Source: an uncultured Oscillospiraceae bacterium | Lineage (GTDB): Bacteria > Bacillota > Clostridia > Oscillospirales > Oscillospiraceae | Reading direction: 5' to 3' | Assembly: GCA_934572465.1 (NCBI GenBank) | Contig: CAKTLG010000006.1 | Coordinates: 18,811-82,810 of the forward strand | DNA length: 64,000 bases | Shown: positions 17,247 to 26,272 of the stretch, piece by piece | Position numbering within the stretch: the first letter of the stretch is position 1 | Layout: every line of letters begins with the position of its first letter | Position numbers and translations under genes: made by a program | Notes under the pieces: model-generated | The model's input: the letters and a program-made list of their open reading frames with translations, nothing else | Told to the model about the DNA's origin: nothing | Database searches by the model: none

Positions 17247-17288
17247 ATCTTGTACGGAACGTTTGGCGCTTTTGCAGGCGCCGGGGCC

Positions 17289-18224
17289 TTACATCTGGAC
17301 GCGGGTGCCGGTCTTGCCCTCGATGCCCTCGGCTGCCTTCTCAAGCAGCGTGATGAGCGCGGTGCGGCCGCTCTTGCTCTCGGCGAAGGACATCGCAGCC
17401 TGAACCTTCGGCAGCATGGAGCCGGGGGCGAACTGCTTTTCTTCGATATACTTGCGCGCCTCATCGGGGGTCAGCGTGTCGAGACCCTTCTGATCGGGCT
17501 TGCCGAAGTTGATGGCGACCTTCTCAACGGCGGTCAGGATGACGAGCATATCGGCGTCGAGGAGCTCCGCGAGCTTGGCGGAGGCGAAGTCCTTGTCGAT
17601 GACGGCGGGCGTGCCGTAGAGCTTGCCGTCCTTGCGCACGACGGGGATGCCGCCGCCGCCGACCGTGATGACGACCGTGCCGTTGTCAACGAGCGCCTTG
17701 ACGGTGTTCTTCTCAATGACGTCGATCGGCTTGGGGGAGGGGACGACCTGACGGTAGCCGCGGCCGGCGTCCTCGACCATGGTGTAGCCCTTTTCGGCGG
17801 CGATTCGCTCGGCGGTCTCCTTGTCGTAGAACGCGCCGACGGGCTTGGTGGGATGCTGGAAAGCGGGGTCGGCCTCGTCGACGAGCACCTGCGTCACGAC
17901 GGTGGCGACGTCCTTGTTCATGCCGCGGGAGGCGAGCTCGTTGCCGATGGCGTTCTGCAGGTGATAGCCGATATAGCCCTGGCTCATCGCGCCGCACTCG
18001 GGGAAGGGCATGTCGGACTTGATGGCCTTGGCCTCGGCGGCGGTGGCCATGCCGAGGTTGATCATGCCGACCTGCGGGCCGTTGCCGTGGGCGATGATGA
18101 CCTCGTTGCCCTGCGCGATCAGGTCGACGATGGGCTTGGCGGTCTCGGTGACGAGGGCGAGCTGCTCATAGGGGGTGTTGCCCAGCGCGTTGCCGCCGAG
18201 GGCGATGACGATTCTCTTGCTCAT
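17289..18224 (-). CDS. arcC: Carbamate kinase (YqeA/ArcC type)
   Basis: 311 residues, an amino acid kinase fold enzyme that makes ATP from carbamoyl phosphate and ADP. Motifs include MSKRIVIALGGNALG, AHGNGPQVG, the QVLVDEADPAFQ segment, ITVGGGGIPVV and the C-terminal FAPGSMLPKVQAA and TGTRV. Length is standard. The ATG has an AAGGAG site. It lies directly after ygeW and ygeY in the same orientation, so the carbamoyl phosphate released by YgeW is its likely substrate, giving substrate-level ATP. Each gene is followed by its own hairpin, which suggests graded expression. Confidence 0.94.
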   Translation of the reverse strand: MSKRIVIALGGNALGNTPYEQLALVTETAKPIVDLIAQGNEVIIAHGNGPQVGMINLGMATAAEAKAIKSDMPFPECGAMSQGYIGYHLQNAIGNELASRGMNKDVATVVTQVLVDEADPAFQHPTKPVGAFYDKETAERIAAEKGYTMVEDAGRGYRQVVPSPKPIDVIEKNTVKALVDNGTVVITVGGGGIPVVRKDGKLYGTPAVIDKDFASAKLAELLDADMLVILTAVEKVAINFGKPDQKGLDTLTPDEARKYIEEKQFAPGSMLPKVQAAMSFAESKSGRTALITLLEKAAEGIEGKTGTRVQM

Positions 18225-18273
18225 GATGACGATCTCTCCTTAATTGTATGATGGTTTGGAATTTCTCTCATTG

Positions 18274-18302
18274 CCAAAAAAAGCGGCAGAGCCGCTTTTT
18301 TT
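18274..18302 (-). terminator. Hairpin between ygeW and carbamate kinase genes
   Basis: An AAAAAAAGCGGC / GCCGCTTTTTTT stem lies in the 104-bp space. It is probably a partial terminator, since arcC has no other clear promoter. Confidence 0.8.
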
Positions 18303-18328
18303 GTAATTGCGTCGGGAACGGTGTGGAC

Positions 18329-19522
18329 TTAGAACATCTTGCGCTCGGCGTCGGACTTGTCCATCTCCATCAGCGCGCGGACGGGATCCTTGACTTGGGC
18401 CAGGAAGATCATCGCGGCGATGATGTAGGGCTTGTAGGAGGCCTGCTTGTACAGGGGGACGATATAGCGGTCGAACACGCTGTTGTCGACCTCGCCCTCG
18501 GGGCAGGAAAGGCCGGTGATGTCGGCGGGCAGGCAGTGCAGGTAGAGCGCCTTGCCGTCCTTGGTGAGCTTCATCATCTCTTCGGTGCAGGCCCAGTCCT
18601 TGTGCTCGGCGTTCTGGGCGAGGAGCTTCTTCTCCAGCGCGTCGATGCCGGCCTTGTCGCCCTTCTGATAGAGCTTCGTGCGCTCCTCCATGGCCTTGAA
18701 CGGGGCCCAGGACTTGGGATACACGATGTCGGCGCCCTTGAAGGCTTCCTTCATGTCGTTGCACTTCTTGAAGCTGCCGCCGGTGGCCGCCGCGTTCTTC
18801 TTGGCGATCTCCTCGACCTCGGGCATGACCTCATAGCCCTCGGGATGGGCGAGCGTGACGTCCATGCCGAAGCGGGTGAACAGGCCGATGACGCCCTGCG
18901 GAACGGACAGGGGCTTGCCGTAGCTGGGGGAATAGGCCCAGGTCATGGCGACCTTCTTGCCCTTGAGGTTCTCCACGCCGCCGAAGTAGTGGATGATGTG
19001 GAGCATATCGGCCATGCACTGGGTGGGATGGTCGACGTCACACTGGAGGTTGACGAGCGTCGGGCGCTGCTCGAGGATACCGTCGCGGTAGCCCTCTTCG
19101 AGCGCGTCGATGAAGGTCTTCTGATACTTGTGGCCCTCGCCGATGAACATATCGTCGCGGATGCCGATGACGTCGGCCATGAAGGAGACCATGTTGGCGG
19201 TCTCGCGCACGGTCTCGCCGTGGGCGATCTGGCTCACCTTTTCGTCGAGCACCTGCTCCTCAAGACCGAGGAGGTTGCAGGCGGAGGCGAAGGAGAAGCG
19301 GGTGCGGGTGGAGTTGTCGCGGAAGATGGAGATGCCGAGGCCCGAGTTGAAGATCTTGGTGTTCTTGTTGCGCTCGCGCAGGTCGCGCAGGGCGTCGGCC
19401 ACGGTGAAAACGGCGTCGATCTCTTCGTCGGTCTTGTCCCAGGTCCAATAGAAATCGTTCTTGTACATGTTGTTGATGTGCAGGGTCTCGAGATGACGCG
19501 CCAGTTCAACAGTCTTGCTCAT
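18329..19522 (-). CDS. ygeW: Knotted carbamoyltransferase YgeW
   Basis: 397 residues of the aspartate/ornithine carbamoyltransferase superfamily, YgeW subgroup. The carbamoyl phosphate loop is in IFRDNSTRTRFSFASACNLLG (about residues 69-89), followed by the HGETVRET segment, NLQCDVDHPTQCMADM (the H-P-x-Q motif) and the CLPADITG near the C-terminus. The protein is about 60 residues longer than ordinary OTCases, as in YgeW. YgeW has been linked to anaerobic purine/ureide breakdown. Here it probably releases carbamoyl phosphate for the adjacent carbamate kinase. AAAGGAG precedes the ATG. Confidence 0.93.
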   Translation of the reverse strand: MSKTVELARHLETLHINNMYKNDFYWTWDKTDEEIDAVFTVADALRDLRERNKNTKIFNSGLGISIFRDNSTRTRFSFASACNLLGLEEQVLDEKVSQIAHGETVRETANMVSFMADVIGIRDDMFIGEGHKYQKTFIDALEEGYRDGILEQRPTLVNLQCDVDHPTQCMADMLHIIHYFGGVENLKGKKVAMTWAYSPSYGKPLSVPQGVIGLFTRFGMDVTLAHPEGYEVMPEVEEIAKKNAAATGGSFKKCNDMKEAFKGADIVYPKSWAPFKAMEERTKLYQKGDKAGIDALEKKLLAQNAEHKDWACTEEMMKLTKDGKALYLHCLPADITGLSCPEGEVDNSVFDRYIVPLYKQASYKPYIIAAMIFLAQVKDPVRALMEMDKSDAERKMF

Positions 19523-19627
19523 GGTGGATGTTCTCCTTTATCTCTTAGTATGGTTAAATTCGTTCTGAATATTTGCGCCGCGCGCTGAAAGCCTTCTCAA
19601 AACGCGCGGGCGCGTTTTTGAAGTAAG

Positions 19628-21025
19628 TTACTTGATGTCGTTGCCGGTCAGTTCCTGACGGAAGGAGGTGGCGGAGCCGTCCTTGTTCTCGGGCTTGTAG
19701 AGGCCGGGAACGGCGGCGTACAGCGCCGCGCAGGTGACGAGATCCTGCTTCCAGGTGATCTCGTTGGGGGCGTGGGCCTGAGACTCGGCGCCCGGGCCGA
19801 AGCCGACACAGGGGATGCCGTAGCGGCCCTGAATGGAAACGCCGTTGGTGGAGAAGGTCCACTTATCGGTCAGCGGACGGCCGGCGCGGGTGGACATGGC
19901 CTTCTCGTCGGCGCCGATGCGCTCGGTGCCCCAGAGGGCGTGATGCGCGTCGACGAGCGCCTGCACGTGGGGCGCGGACTCCTTGTTGATCCAGGTGGGG
20001 AAGAAGCACTCGGTCTCGTAGACGTGACCGGTCCACGCCGGACGGTCATACATATACATGCTGACCTTGACGTCCTTGGCGTACTTCTTGCACGCGGGCA
20101 GATCCTCGATCTCCTTGAGGCAGGACTGGTAGGTCTCGCCCGCGGTCATGCGGCGGTCGATGGAGATCGCGCAGCTGTCGGCGACGGCGCAGCGGGAGGG
20201 AGAGGTGTAGAAGATCTGGCTCGTGGTGCAGGTGCCGCGGCCGAGGAAGCGGGCATCCTCCCAGTGCTCGGGATTGTACTTCGGGTCGAGCATCTTGACA
20301 AGGCCCTTGATCTCCTTGTCGTCGCCCGCGTCGTTCTCGTTCAGGTCGCGCACGTTGAGCAGCACCTCGGCCATCTTGTGGATGGCGTTGTCGCCGCGCT
20401 CGGGGGCGGAGCCGTGGCAGGAGACGCCGTGCATATCGACGCGGATCTCCATGCGGCCGCGGTGACCGCGGTAGATGCCGCCGTCGGTCGGCTCGGTGGA
20501 GATGACGAACTCGATCTTGCTGCGCGCGTCCTCGGGGCCGTTGAAGTACTCGTTGACGATGGACTGCCAGCACATACCGTCGCAGTCCTCCTCCTGCACG
20601 GAGCCGACGACCATGATCTTGTAGCCCTCGGGGATGAGGCCGAGATCCTTCATGATCTTCGTGCCGTAAGCGGCGGCGGCCATGCCGCCCTCCTGATCGG
20701 AGCCGCCGCGGCCGTAGATGACCTTCTCGTCCTCGTAGCCCTCGTAGGGGTCGTTGGTCCAGTTCTCGCGGTTGCCGATGCCGACGGTGTCGATGTGGGA
20801 GTCGATGGCGATGATCTTGTCGCCCTCGCCCATCCAGCCGATGACGTTGCCGAGCTGATCGATCTCGACCTTATCGTAGCCGAGCTTCTCAAGCTCCGCC
20901 TTGATGCGCATGACAACGCCCTTTTCCTCGCAGCTCTCGCTGGGGATGGCGATCATGTCGCGCAGGAAGCGGGTCATGTCGGGGCCGTAGGCGGCAGCAG
21001 CCTTTTTGATAGCTTCGAAATCCAT
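19628..21025 (-). CDS. ygeY: YgeY-type M20-family metallohydrolase
   Basis: 465 residues of the M20/ArgE/DapE zinc hydrolase family, in the subgroup named YgeY (selenium metabolism-linked hydrolase). Zinc-binding and catalytic motifs: [11 protein letters not shown] (His and Asp), [24 protein letters not shown] (catalytic and metal Glu), and [15 protein letters not shown]. YgeY and YgeW genes are regularly paired in gut anaerobes that use purines; the proposed role is hydrolysis of an N-acyl or ureido intermediate. GGAGG precedes the ATG. It is the first gene of the minus-strand unit ygeY-ygeW-arcC and is divergent from the regulator. Confidence 0.93.
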   Translation of the reverse strand: MDFEAIKKAAAAYGPDMTRFLRDMIAIPSESCEEKGVVMRIKAELEKLGYDKVEIDQLGNVIGWMGEGDKIIAIDSHIDTVGIGNRENWTNDPYEGYEDEKVIYGRGGSDQEGGMAAAAYGTKIMKDLGLIPEGYKIMVVGSVQEEDCDGMCWQSIVNEYFNGPEDARSKIEFVISTEPTDGGIYRGHRGRMEIRVDMHGVSCHGSAPERGDNAIHKMAEVLLNVRDLNENDAGDDKEIKGLVKMLDPKYNPEHWEDARFLGRGTCTTSQIFYTSPSRCAVADSCAISIDRRMTAGETYQSCLKEIEDLPACKKYAKDVKVSMYMYDRPAWTGHVYETECFFPTWINKESAPHVQALVDAHHALWGTERIGADEKAMSTRAGRPLTDKWTFSTNGVSIQGRYGIPCVGFGPGAESQAHAPNEITWKQDLVTCAALYAAVPGLYKPENKDGSATSFRQELTGNDIK

Positions 21026-21091
21026 GGTTGACCTCCGTAATAAATGTATTTTTTGAACGAAATAAAAGGAAGTATCTGTTACACTGTCCCT

Positions 21092-21119
21092 ATCATATCA
21101 TAAGAACTGTAGAAGTCAA
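21092..21119 (-). promoter_or_regulatory. Promoter of ygeY-ygeW-arcC
   Basis: TTGACT (21119-21114) and TATGAT (21097-21092) on the minus strand with a 16-bp spacer, in the AT-rich 211-bp divergent region. Confidence 0.7.
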
Positions 21120-21160
21120 ACAAAAAATTTGAAAAGCTAAATATTTTTTTGAAAAAATGA

Positions 21161-21188
21161 TTGCATTCTTTTTGATTTATGGTATGAT
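21161..21188 (+). promoter_or_regulatory. Promoter of the regulator/PLP-enzyme operon
   Basis: TTGCAT (21161-21166) and TATGAT (21183-21188) with a 16-bp spacer. It is divergent from the ygeY promoter, so one regulator could control both sides. Confidence 0.65.
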
Positions 21189-21236
21189 GAACAAGAGATA
21201 TAGGGGGAGAGGAGGAGATAGGTTATAGAAACTGCC

Positions 21237-21866
21237 ATGCTGAAAGCGCTGGAGCAGGTCGCAAAGGGCATTGCCGCGACCTTTGGCAGCAGCTGCGAGG
21301 TCGTCGTTCACGATGTCGGGGCCAAGCATCCGGAGCACTCCATCGTCGCCATCGAGAACGGGCACGTTACCGGCAGAAAGGTGGGCGACGGCGCGTCGCA
21401 CGTTGTTCTGGAGCAGGTGCGTCAGGCCGACGCGCAGCCGAACGATCATCTGAGCTATCTGATGAAAACGCCGGACGGCAAGATCCTCAAGTCCTCGACC
21501 ATGTACATCCGCGGGCGCAGCGGCAAGGTCGCGGCCATCCTCGGCATCAACTACGACATTTCCTCGCTTTTGATGATCGAGGGCGCGCTGCACGAGCTGA
21601 CCGACACGCAGGACCGCACGCAGAGCGAGCCGGAGCGGATCGTCAACGTCAACGACCTGCTCGATGAGCTGATCGCGCAGTCCGTCGCGCTGGTGGGCAA
21701 GCCCGCCGCCCTGATGAACAAGGAGGACAAGATGCGCGCCATTGGCTTTCTCAGCCAGAACGGGGCGTTTCTCGTCACAAAATCCGGCGATAAGATCGCC
21801 AAATACTTCGGGATATCCAAATACACATTATATTCTTATATCGACAAACAACAGGAGGAGAAGTAA
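21237..21866 (+). CDS. YheO/DauR-type PAS-HTH transcriptional regulator
   Basis: 209 residues. The N-terminal YheO-like PAS domain (residues about 1-115: AATFGSSCEVVVHDV, IENGHVTGRKVGDG, YIRGRSGKVAAILGINYD) is a ligand sensor. The C-terminal DauR-like HTH (residues about 155-205: MRAIGFLSQNGAFLVTKSGDKIAKYFGISKYTLYSYI) binds DNA. The ATG is 17 nt from the GGAGGAG site and the frame is closed by a stop just upstream, so the start is fixed within a few codons but initiation may be weak. It ends 2 bp before the PLP enzyme. Its position between divergent catabolic units makes it the likely pathway regulator. Confidence 0.87.
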   Translation: MLKALEQVAKGIAATFGSSCEVVVHDVGAKHPEHSIVAIENGHVTGRKVGDGASHVVLEQVRQADAQPNDHLSYLMKTPDGKILKSSTMYIRGRSGKVAAILGINYDISSLLMIEGALHELTDTQDRTQSEPERIVNVNDLLDELIAQSVALVGKPAALMNKEDKMRAIGFLSQNGAFLVTKSGDKIAKYFGISKYTLYSYIDKQQEEK

Positions 21867-21868
21867 CC

Positions 21869-23350
21869 ATGGGCAAAATCGATCTGACCATCAACAAGAC
21901 CGGCCTGCAGCACAACATCCAGAAGGCCAAGGAAAACAACGTCATCATCCCCACCATCGCGCAGATGCAGCATCCTGAGACCATCCCCGAGAAGATCCAG
22001 GAAAAGCTCAAGACCGTGGGCCTCTGGGACGTCAACCCCCTCAACCTTTTCCGCATCACGTGGAAGAACGAGGCCAAGGAGTCCGGCGGTCTCTATCAGG
22101 CCGTCCCCAACTACGTCGAGATCCCCTCTGAGCTCTCCGGCGTGAAGTGCCGTATCCTCGCCATGGCGGGCAAGTGGTTCCCCACCGGCTGCCACAAGGT
22201 CGGCGCGTCCTTTGGCTGCCTGGCCCCGCGTCTCGTCACCGGCCAGTTCGACGCGGACTATCACCATGCCGTGTGGCCCTCCACGGGCAACTACTGCCGC
22301 GGCGGTGCCTTCAACTCCAAGCTCCTCGCCGTCGACTCCGTCGCCATTCTCCCCGCCGAGATGAGCAAGGAGCGCTTCGACTGGCTCTCTAAGATCGCCG
22401 GTCAGGTCATCGCCACCCCGGGCTGCGAGTCCAACGTCAAGGAGATCTTCGATAAGACCTGGGAGCTCAAGCAGGATCCCAGCATGATGATCTTCAACCA
22501 GTTTGAGGAGATGGGCAACCCGCTGTGGCACTACAATGTCACGGGCTATGCCCTCGCCGACCTCTTTGAAGCCGTGAAGAAGCCCGGCCAGCGTCTTGCG
22601 GGCGCGTGCTTCACCTCCGGCTCCGCCGGCACGATGTCGGCTGGCGATCTTCTCAAGGAGCGCTATCCCGGCCTGAAGCTCGGCGTCGGCGAAGCGCTGC
22701 AGTGCCCCACCATCCTCAATAACGGCTTCGGCGGCCACCGCATCGAGGGCATCGGCGACAAGCACATCCCCTGGATCCACAACGTGAAGAACACCGACAT
22801 GGCCATCGCCATCGACGATGAGGACTCCCAGCGTCTGCTGCGCCTGTTCAACACCAAGGACGGCCAGAAGTACCTCAAGGAAGAGCTCAAGCTCTCCGAC
22901 GAGCTCATCGAAAAGCTCACCTGGCTCGGCATCTCCGGCATCGCCAACGTGCTCTGCTGCATCAAGATGGCCAAGTACTATGAGCTGACCGAGGACGACG
23001 TGCTCTGCACCGTTCTGACCGACTCCGCCGTCATGTACGGCAGCCGCATCGAGGAGCTCAACGAGATGCACGGCGCTTACAGCGAGGCCGAGGCCCGCCT
23101 CGACCACAACCTGCATATGCTCGGCCTGAAGACCGACAATATGCTCGAGCTGACCTACAACGACCGCAAGCGCATCCACAACCTCAAGTATTACACCTGG
23201 GTCGAGCAGCAGGCGCGCGACGTCAAGGACCTCAACGCCCTCTGGTACGACACCAAGGGCACGTGGGACGCCGTCCACGCGCAGGCGAGCGAGCTCGACG
23301 AGCTCATCAACGAGTTCAACGAGGCCACCGGTCTTCTCAAGGCGCTCTAA
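21869..23350 (+). CDS. Fold-type II PLP-dependent enzyme of unknown reaction
   Basis: 493 residues. It resembles tryptophan synthase beta/cysteine synthase-type PLP enzymes, with a probable Schiff-base Lys in PTGCHKVGASFG (about residues 106-117), an asparagine loop PSTGNYCRGGAFNSKL, and an ACFTSGSAGTMSAGD glycine-rich phosphate-binding region. The family is only known to me as a PLP protein found in purine/amino acid catabolic loci. GGAGGAG lies 8 nt before the ATG, and the gap to the regulator is 2 bp, so translation is coupled. It may handle the 2,3-diaminopropionate-like or other amino acid product made by YgeY, in place of the absent YgeX; this is inference. Codon use is strongly biased (C-ending), indicating high expression. 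Confidence 0.8.
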   Translation: MGKIDLTINKTGLQHNIQKAKENNVIIPTIAQMQHPETIPEKIQEKLKTVGLWDVNPLNLFRITWKNEAKESGGLYQAVPNYVEIPSELSGVKCRILAMAGKWFPTGCHKVGASFGCLAPRLVTGQFDADYHHAVWPSTGNYCRGGAFNSKLLAVDSVAILPAEMSKERFDWLSKIAGQVIATPGCESNVKEIFDKTWELKQDPSMMIFNQFEEMGNPLWHYNVTGYALADLFEAVKKPGQRLAGACFTSGSAGTMSAGDLLKERYPGLKLGVGEALQCPTILNNGFGGHRIEGIGDKHIPWIHNVKNTDMAIAIDDEDSQRLLRLFNTKDGQKYLKEELKLSDELIEKLTWLGISGIANVLCCIKMAKYYELTEDDVLCTVLTDSAVMYGSRIEELNEMHGAYSEAEARLDHNLHMLGLKTDNMLELTYNDRKRIHNLKYYTWVEQQARDVKDLNALWYDTKGTWDAVHAQASELDELINEFNEATGLLKAL

Positions 23351-23368
23351 GATATCGACTCACAAATG

Positions 23369-23398
23369 CCGAAGGGCGGGCGCTGCGCCCGCCCTTCG
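23369..23398 (+). terminator. Strong hairpin between the two PLP-enzyme genes
   Basis: CGAAGGGCGGGCG pairs with CGCCCGCCCTTCG around a CTG centre. There is no U run, so it is more likely an RNA-stability or processing element that separates the levels of the two genes than a true terminator. Confidence 0.5.
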
Positions 23399-23419
23399 AT
23401 TTCCTGAAGGGAGAACACT

Positions 23420-24664
23420 ATGCTCAAGAACGTCAAGTGCGCCCGCTGCGTCAAGTGCGGGAAGGAATACGAGGCCGTGCCGAACCTTACGAACTGCGAA
23501 TGCGGCGGCATCCTCGATATCATCTACGATTACGACTACATCAAGGCGAACCTTACAAAAGAGAAGCTCAAGTCCCGCCCGAACACGATGTGGCGCTACC
23601 GCGAGCTGCTGCCCGTCGAGGAGACGACGCCCGACACGCCGCTGCGCGTGGGCTGGAGCCCGCTCTATGAGGAGCCGCGCCTTGCAAAGCAGCTGGGCCT
23701 CAAGCAGCTCTGGGTCAAGGACGACGGACAGAACCCGACCGCGTCCTTGAAAGACCGCGCTTCCGCCATGGCGGTCGCCAAGGCGGGCGAGGCGGGCGCA
23801 AAGATCATCGCCTGCTCGTCCACGGGCAACGCGGCGAGCTCCCTTGCGGGCAACGCCGCGGCCGCGGGGCTCAAGACCTTTATTTTCGTCCCCGAGCGCG
23901 CGCCCAAGGGCAAGGTCGCGCAGCTGATGACCTTCGGCGCGAACGTCATCTCCGTCAAGGGCAACTATGAAGAGACCTTCGAGCTTTCCAAGAAGGCCAT
24001 CGACAAGTGGGGCTGGTATAACCGCAACGCGGCCATCAACCCGTATCTCTCCGAGGGCAAGAAGACCGTTTCGCTCGAGATCGCCGAGCAGCTCGACTGG
24101 AAGATGCCGGACTATCTGGCCATCTCCGTCGGCGACGGCTGCACCATCGCGGGCGTGTGGAAGGGCCTCAAGGATCTCTACGCCATCGGCTTTATCGACA
24201 GGCTCCCGCGTCTCATCTCCGCGCAGGCCGAGGGTTGCCACCCCATCAACCGCGCCATCGCGGAGAACAAGCCCTGGGAGCCGATGGAGGAGAACACGCT
24301 GGCCGACTCTATCGCCGTCGGTGTGCCGCGCAACGCGGACAAGGCGCTCATGGCGATCCGCGAGTCGAACGGCATCGTCGTGAACGTAACGGATGAGGAG
24401 ATCATGGCGGCGCAGAAGCTGCTGGGCATGACCTGCGGCGTCTTCGGCGAGCCGGCGGGCGTCACCGGTACGGCGGCGGTCAGGAAGCTCTGCGAGCAGG
24501 GCGTGCTTGGCGAGAACGACACGGTCGTCTCCGTCGTGACGGGCAACGGCCTCAAGGACGTTGCCAACGCCATCAGGTTCTGCGGCGAGCCGATGAGCCT
24601 GCCGAACGACCTTGATCTGCTGGTCGAGGAATTCGACAAGCGCGGCATCAGGACCGAGGCGTAA
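23420..24664 (+). CDS. Threonine synthase-like PLP enzyme
   Basis: 414 residues, fold-type II PLP enzyme of the threonine synthase/diaminopropionate-lyase neighbourhood. It has an N-terminal zinc-ribbon-like segment (CVKCGKEYEA...CECGG), the PLP lysine in NPTASLKDRASAMA (about residues 105-118), the SSTGNAASSLAGNAA loop and the SVGDGCTIAG phosphate-binding loop. It could be housekeeping threonine synthase (O-phosphohomoserine to threonine). Its position behind the purine-cluster regulator and PLP gene, however, suggests an ammonia-lyase role. The ATG has a GAAGGGAG site. It ends at a bidirectional terminator. Confidence 0.82.
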   Translation: MLKNVKCARCVKCGKEYEAVPNLTNCECGGILDIIYDYDYIKANLTKEKLKSRPNTMWRYRELLPVEETTPDTPLRVGWSPLYEEPRLAKQLGLKQLWVKDDGQNPTASLKDRASAMAVAKAGEAGAKIIACSSTGNAASSLAGNAAAAGLKTFIFVPERAPKGKVAQLMTFGANVISVKGNYEETFELSKKAIDKWGWYNRNAAINPYLSEGKKTVSLEIAEQLDWKMPDYLAISVGDGCTIAGVWKGLKDLYAIGFIDRLPRLISAQAEGCHPINRAIAENKPWEPMEENTLADSIAVGVPRNADKALMAIRESNGIVVNVTDEEIMAAQKLLGMTCGVFGEPAGVTGTAAVRKLCEQGVLGENDTVVSVVTGNGLKDVANAIRFCGEPMSLPNDLDLLVEEFDKRGIRTEA

Positions 24665-24675
24665 CGAAAAAGCGA

Positions 24676-24712
24676 AAAAGGCCCGCGAGCATACCGCTCG
24701 CGGGCCTTTTGT
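24676..24712 (+). terminator. Bidirectional terminator
   Basis: AAAAAGGCCCGCGAGC / GCTCGCGGGCCTTTT hairpin between convergent genes. Confidence 0.9.
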
Positions 24713-24718
24713 CATACG

Positions 24719-25774
24719 TCATACAATGTACTTTTTGACCACGGGGATCTGGTGCAGCAGCGCCGAGAGCAGGAATGAAAGCGTCCCCACCAGCAGCGCC
24801 AGCAGCGGCACGGAGAAGAACGCGTTGCACGAGAGCGTGTTCAGCCCCAGCTGCAAATTCAGCGTCTCGATCACCATGGGGTGGATAAGATAGGCGCCGA
24901 AGCTCCAGCGCGAGAGCGCGCGGATCGCCGCGCGGCCTTTCCCGCCGAGCGACGGGAAGCCGAGGTGCCGCCTGCCGAAGAGGAAGACGGCGATGCTCGT
25001 GAGCAGCACGCCCACGGTATTGTAGCCGTAGAACCGCTCCGTCGCCGCGCCGTCCATGACGCTCGCGCGCCAGGAGAGAACGAGCGTGAGCGCAAAGCCC
25101 AGCACGCCGAGCAGCATCAGCCCCGTTTCCGCCCGCCGCGGCAGCTCCGCGCGGCTGAGATAGAAGCCGCCGATGAAATACGCGGTGAAGCCGAGCGTGA
25201 AGTAGAAGAAAAATTTGCCGAGCACAGCGGAGAACACGGCGGAAAACTTTCCACCCGTCAGCGTGAGCAGCGATGCGATCTGCGGCAGCAGGAACGTAAA
25301 GAGCAGCGAGAGCGTGAGGAAGTATTCCATCAGCGCGCGGTCCGCCGCGATGCGCCGCAGCAGCGGGATCAGCAGGTACAGCCCCACGATCATAAAGAGG
25401 AACCACATATGATAGTGACCCTTGAGGAAGCGGAAGAACGTATCCTCCCACGTCAGATCATAGGCGCTGTGCGCGTAGAGCGCATAGGCCGCCGACCAGA
25501 AAAGGAACGCCGTGACAAGGCGCAGCACGTTCTTTTTGAGGATGCCGGAAAGGCGCTGCGTGCCGGAGAGGAACAGCGCGCCGCTGATCATCACGAACAC
25601 CGGCACGGCCCAGCGCACGGCGCTGTCGTAAAGGTTGAAGGCAAACCACGCGCGCGAGGAAACGTCGATATCCGCCCAGTGCTGCGCCGAAAGGTGCAGC
25701 ACGATGACCGCGAGCGTCGCAAGCACGCGCAGCGTGTCGAAATAGTCGACGCGCGAACGTTCCGGCTGCGTCAT
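24719..25774 (-). CDS. Acyltransferase family 3 membrane protein
   Basis: 351 residues with about 10 membrane helices, acyltransferase-3 (OafA/WecH) family. The N-terminal YFDTLRVLATLAVIVLHLSAQHW contains the conserved R and catalytic-type His of the first helix. HMWFLFMIVGLYLLIPLLR is the second family motif, and SFGAYLIHPMVIE is near the C-terminus. Such proteins O-acetylate or O-acylate surface glycans or peptidoglycan. The ATG overlaps the stop of the upstream gene by 4 bp. There is no visible link to purine metabolism, though it shares orientation with hydA. Confidence 0.88.
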   Translation of the reverse strand: MTQPERSRVDYFDTLRVLATLAVIVLHLSAQHWADIDVSSRAWFAFNLYDSAVRWAVPVFVMISGALFLSGTQRLSGILKKNVLRLVTAFLFWSAAYALYAHSAYDLTWEDTFFRFLKGHYHMWFLFMIVGLYLLIPLLRRIAADRALMEYFLTLSLLFTFLLPQIASLLTLTGGKFSAVFSAVLGKFFFYFTLGFTAYFIGGFYLSRAELPRRAETGLMLLGVLGFALTLVLSWRASVMDGAATERFYGYNTVGVLLTSIAVFLFGRRHLGFPSLGGKGRAAIRALSRWSFGAYLIHPMVIETLNLQLGLNTLSCNAFFSVPLLALLVGTLSFLLSALLHQIPVVKKYIV

Positions 25775-26262
25775 AGCGCCGTTCCGTCCTGCTCCGGCGC
25801 ACCGGAAACGGGTGCGGCGGGCGCGGGCGGCTCCTCAATATGCGCAGCTTCTGACTGCTGCGCCTGCTCGGCCAGCACCTCGGCGCGGCCCTCCTCGCGC
25901 GCCTGCGCAACGGCCTGCTCGCGTTCCTTTTCCGCCTTTGTGCGCTCCTTTTCGACCATGTGCTTTGCGTGCCTGCTTTGCAGCCGGAACGCAAGGCGCA
26001 GCACGAGCACGAGCGCCACGATGGCAACGCCGAGCCAGCTCCAGAACTTCAGCTCAAAGAGCGTTTTGACCGTCCAGTACTTTGCCTGAATGCCGAGGAT
26101 GCAGAGCAGGATCGACATTGCGAGCGCCGCGCCGAACAGCAGCACCCACAGCACGGACTTGACCGCGCTGCGCTTGCGCACGCGCAGATGCGCGATGAGG
26201 AACAGCACGCTCAGCAGGAAGAACGCGGGGAACTGCGCGAACAGGATCTCTCTTACGTCCAT
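25771..26262 (-). CDS. Small membrane protein with charged coiled-coil tail
   Basis: 163 residues. Three predicted membrane helices (about residues 8-25, 35-60 and 75-92) are followed by a highly charged helical tail (KERTKAEKEREQAVAQAREE) and a Pro/Ala/Glu-rich end. No known family recognised. I use the ATG at 26262, which has GAGGTG 7 nt upstream, and not the GTG at 26271. It lies 10 bp after hydA and overlaps the acyltransferase by 4 bp, so hydA, this gene and the acyltransferase form one transcript. Confidence 0.7.
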   Translation of the reverse strand: MDVREILFAQFPAFFLLSVLFLIAHLRVRKRSAVKSVLWVLLFGAALAMSILLCILGIQAKYWTVKTLFELKFWSWLGVAIVALVLVLRLAFRLQSRHAKHMVEKERTKAEKEREQAVAQAREEGRAEVLAEQAQQSEAAHIEEPPAPAAPVSGAPEQDGTAL

Positions 26263-26272
26263 TTCCGGCACC

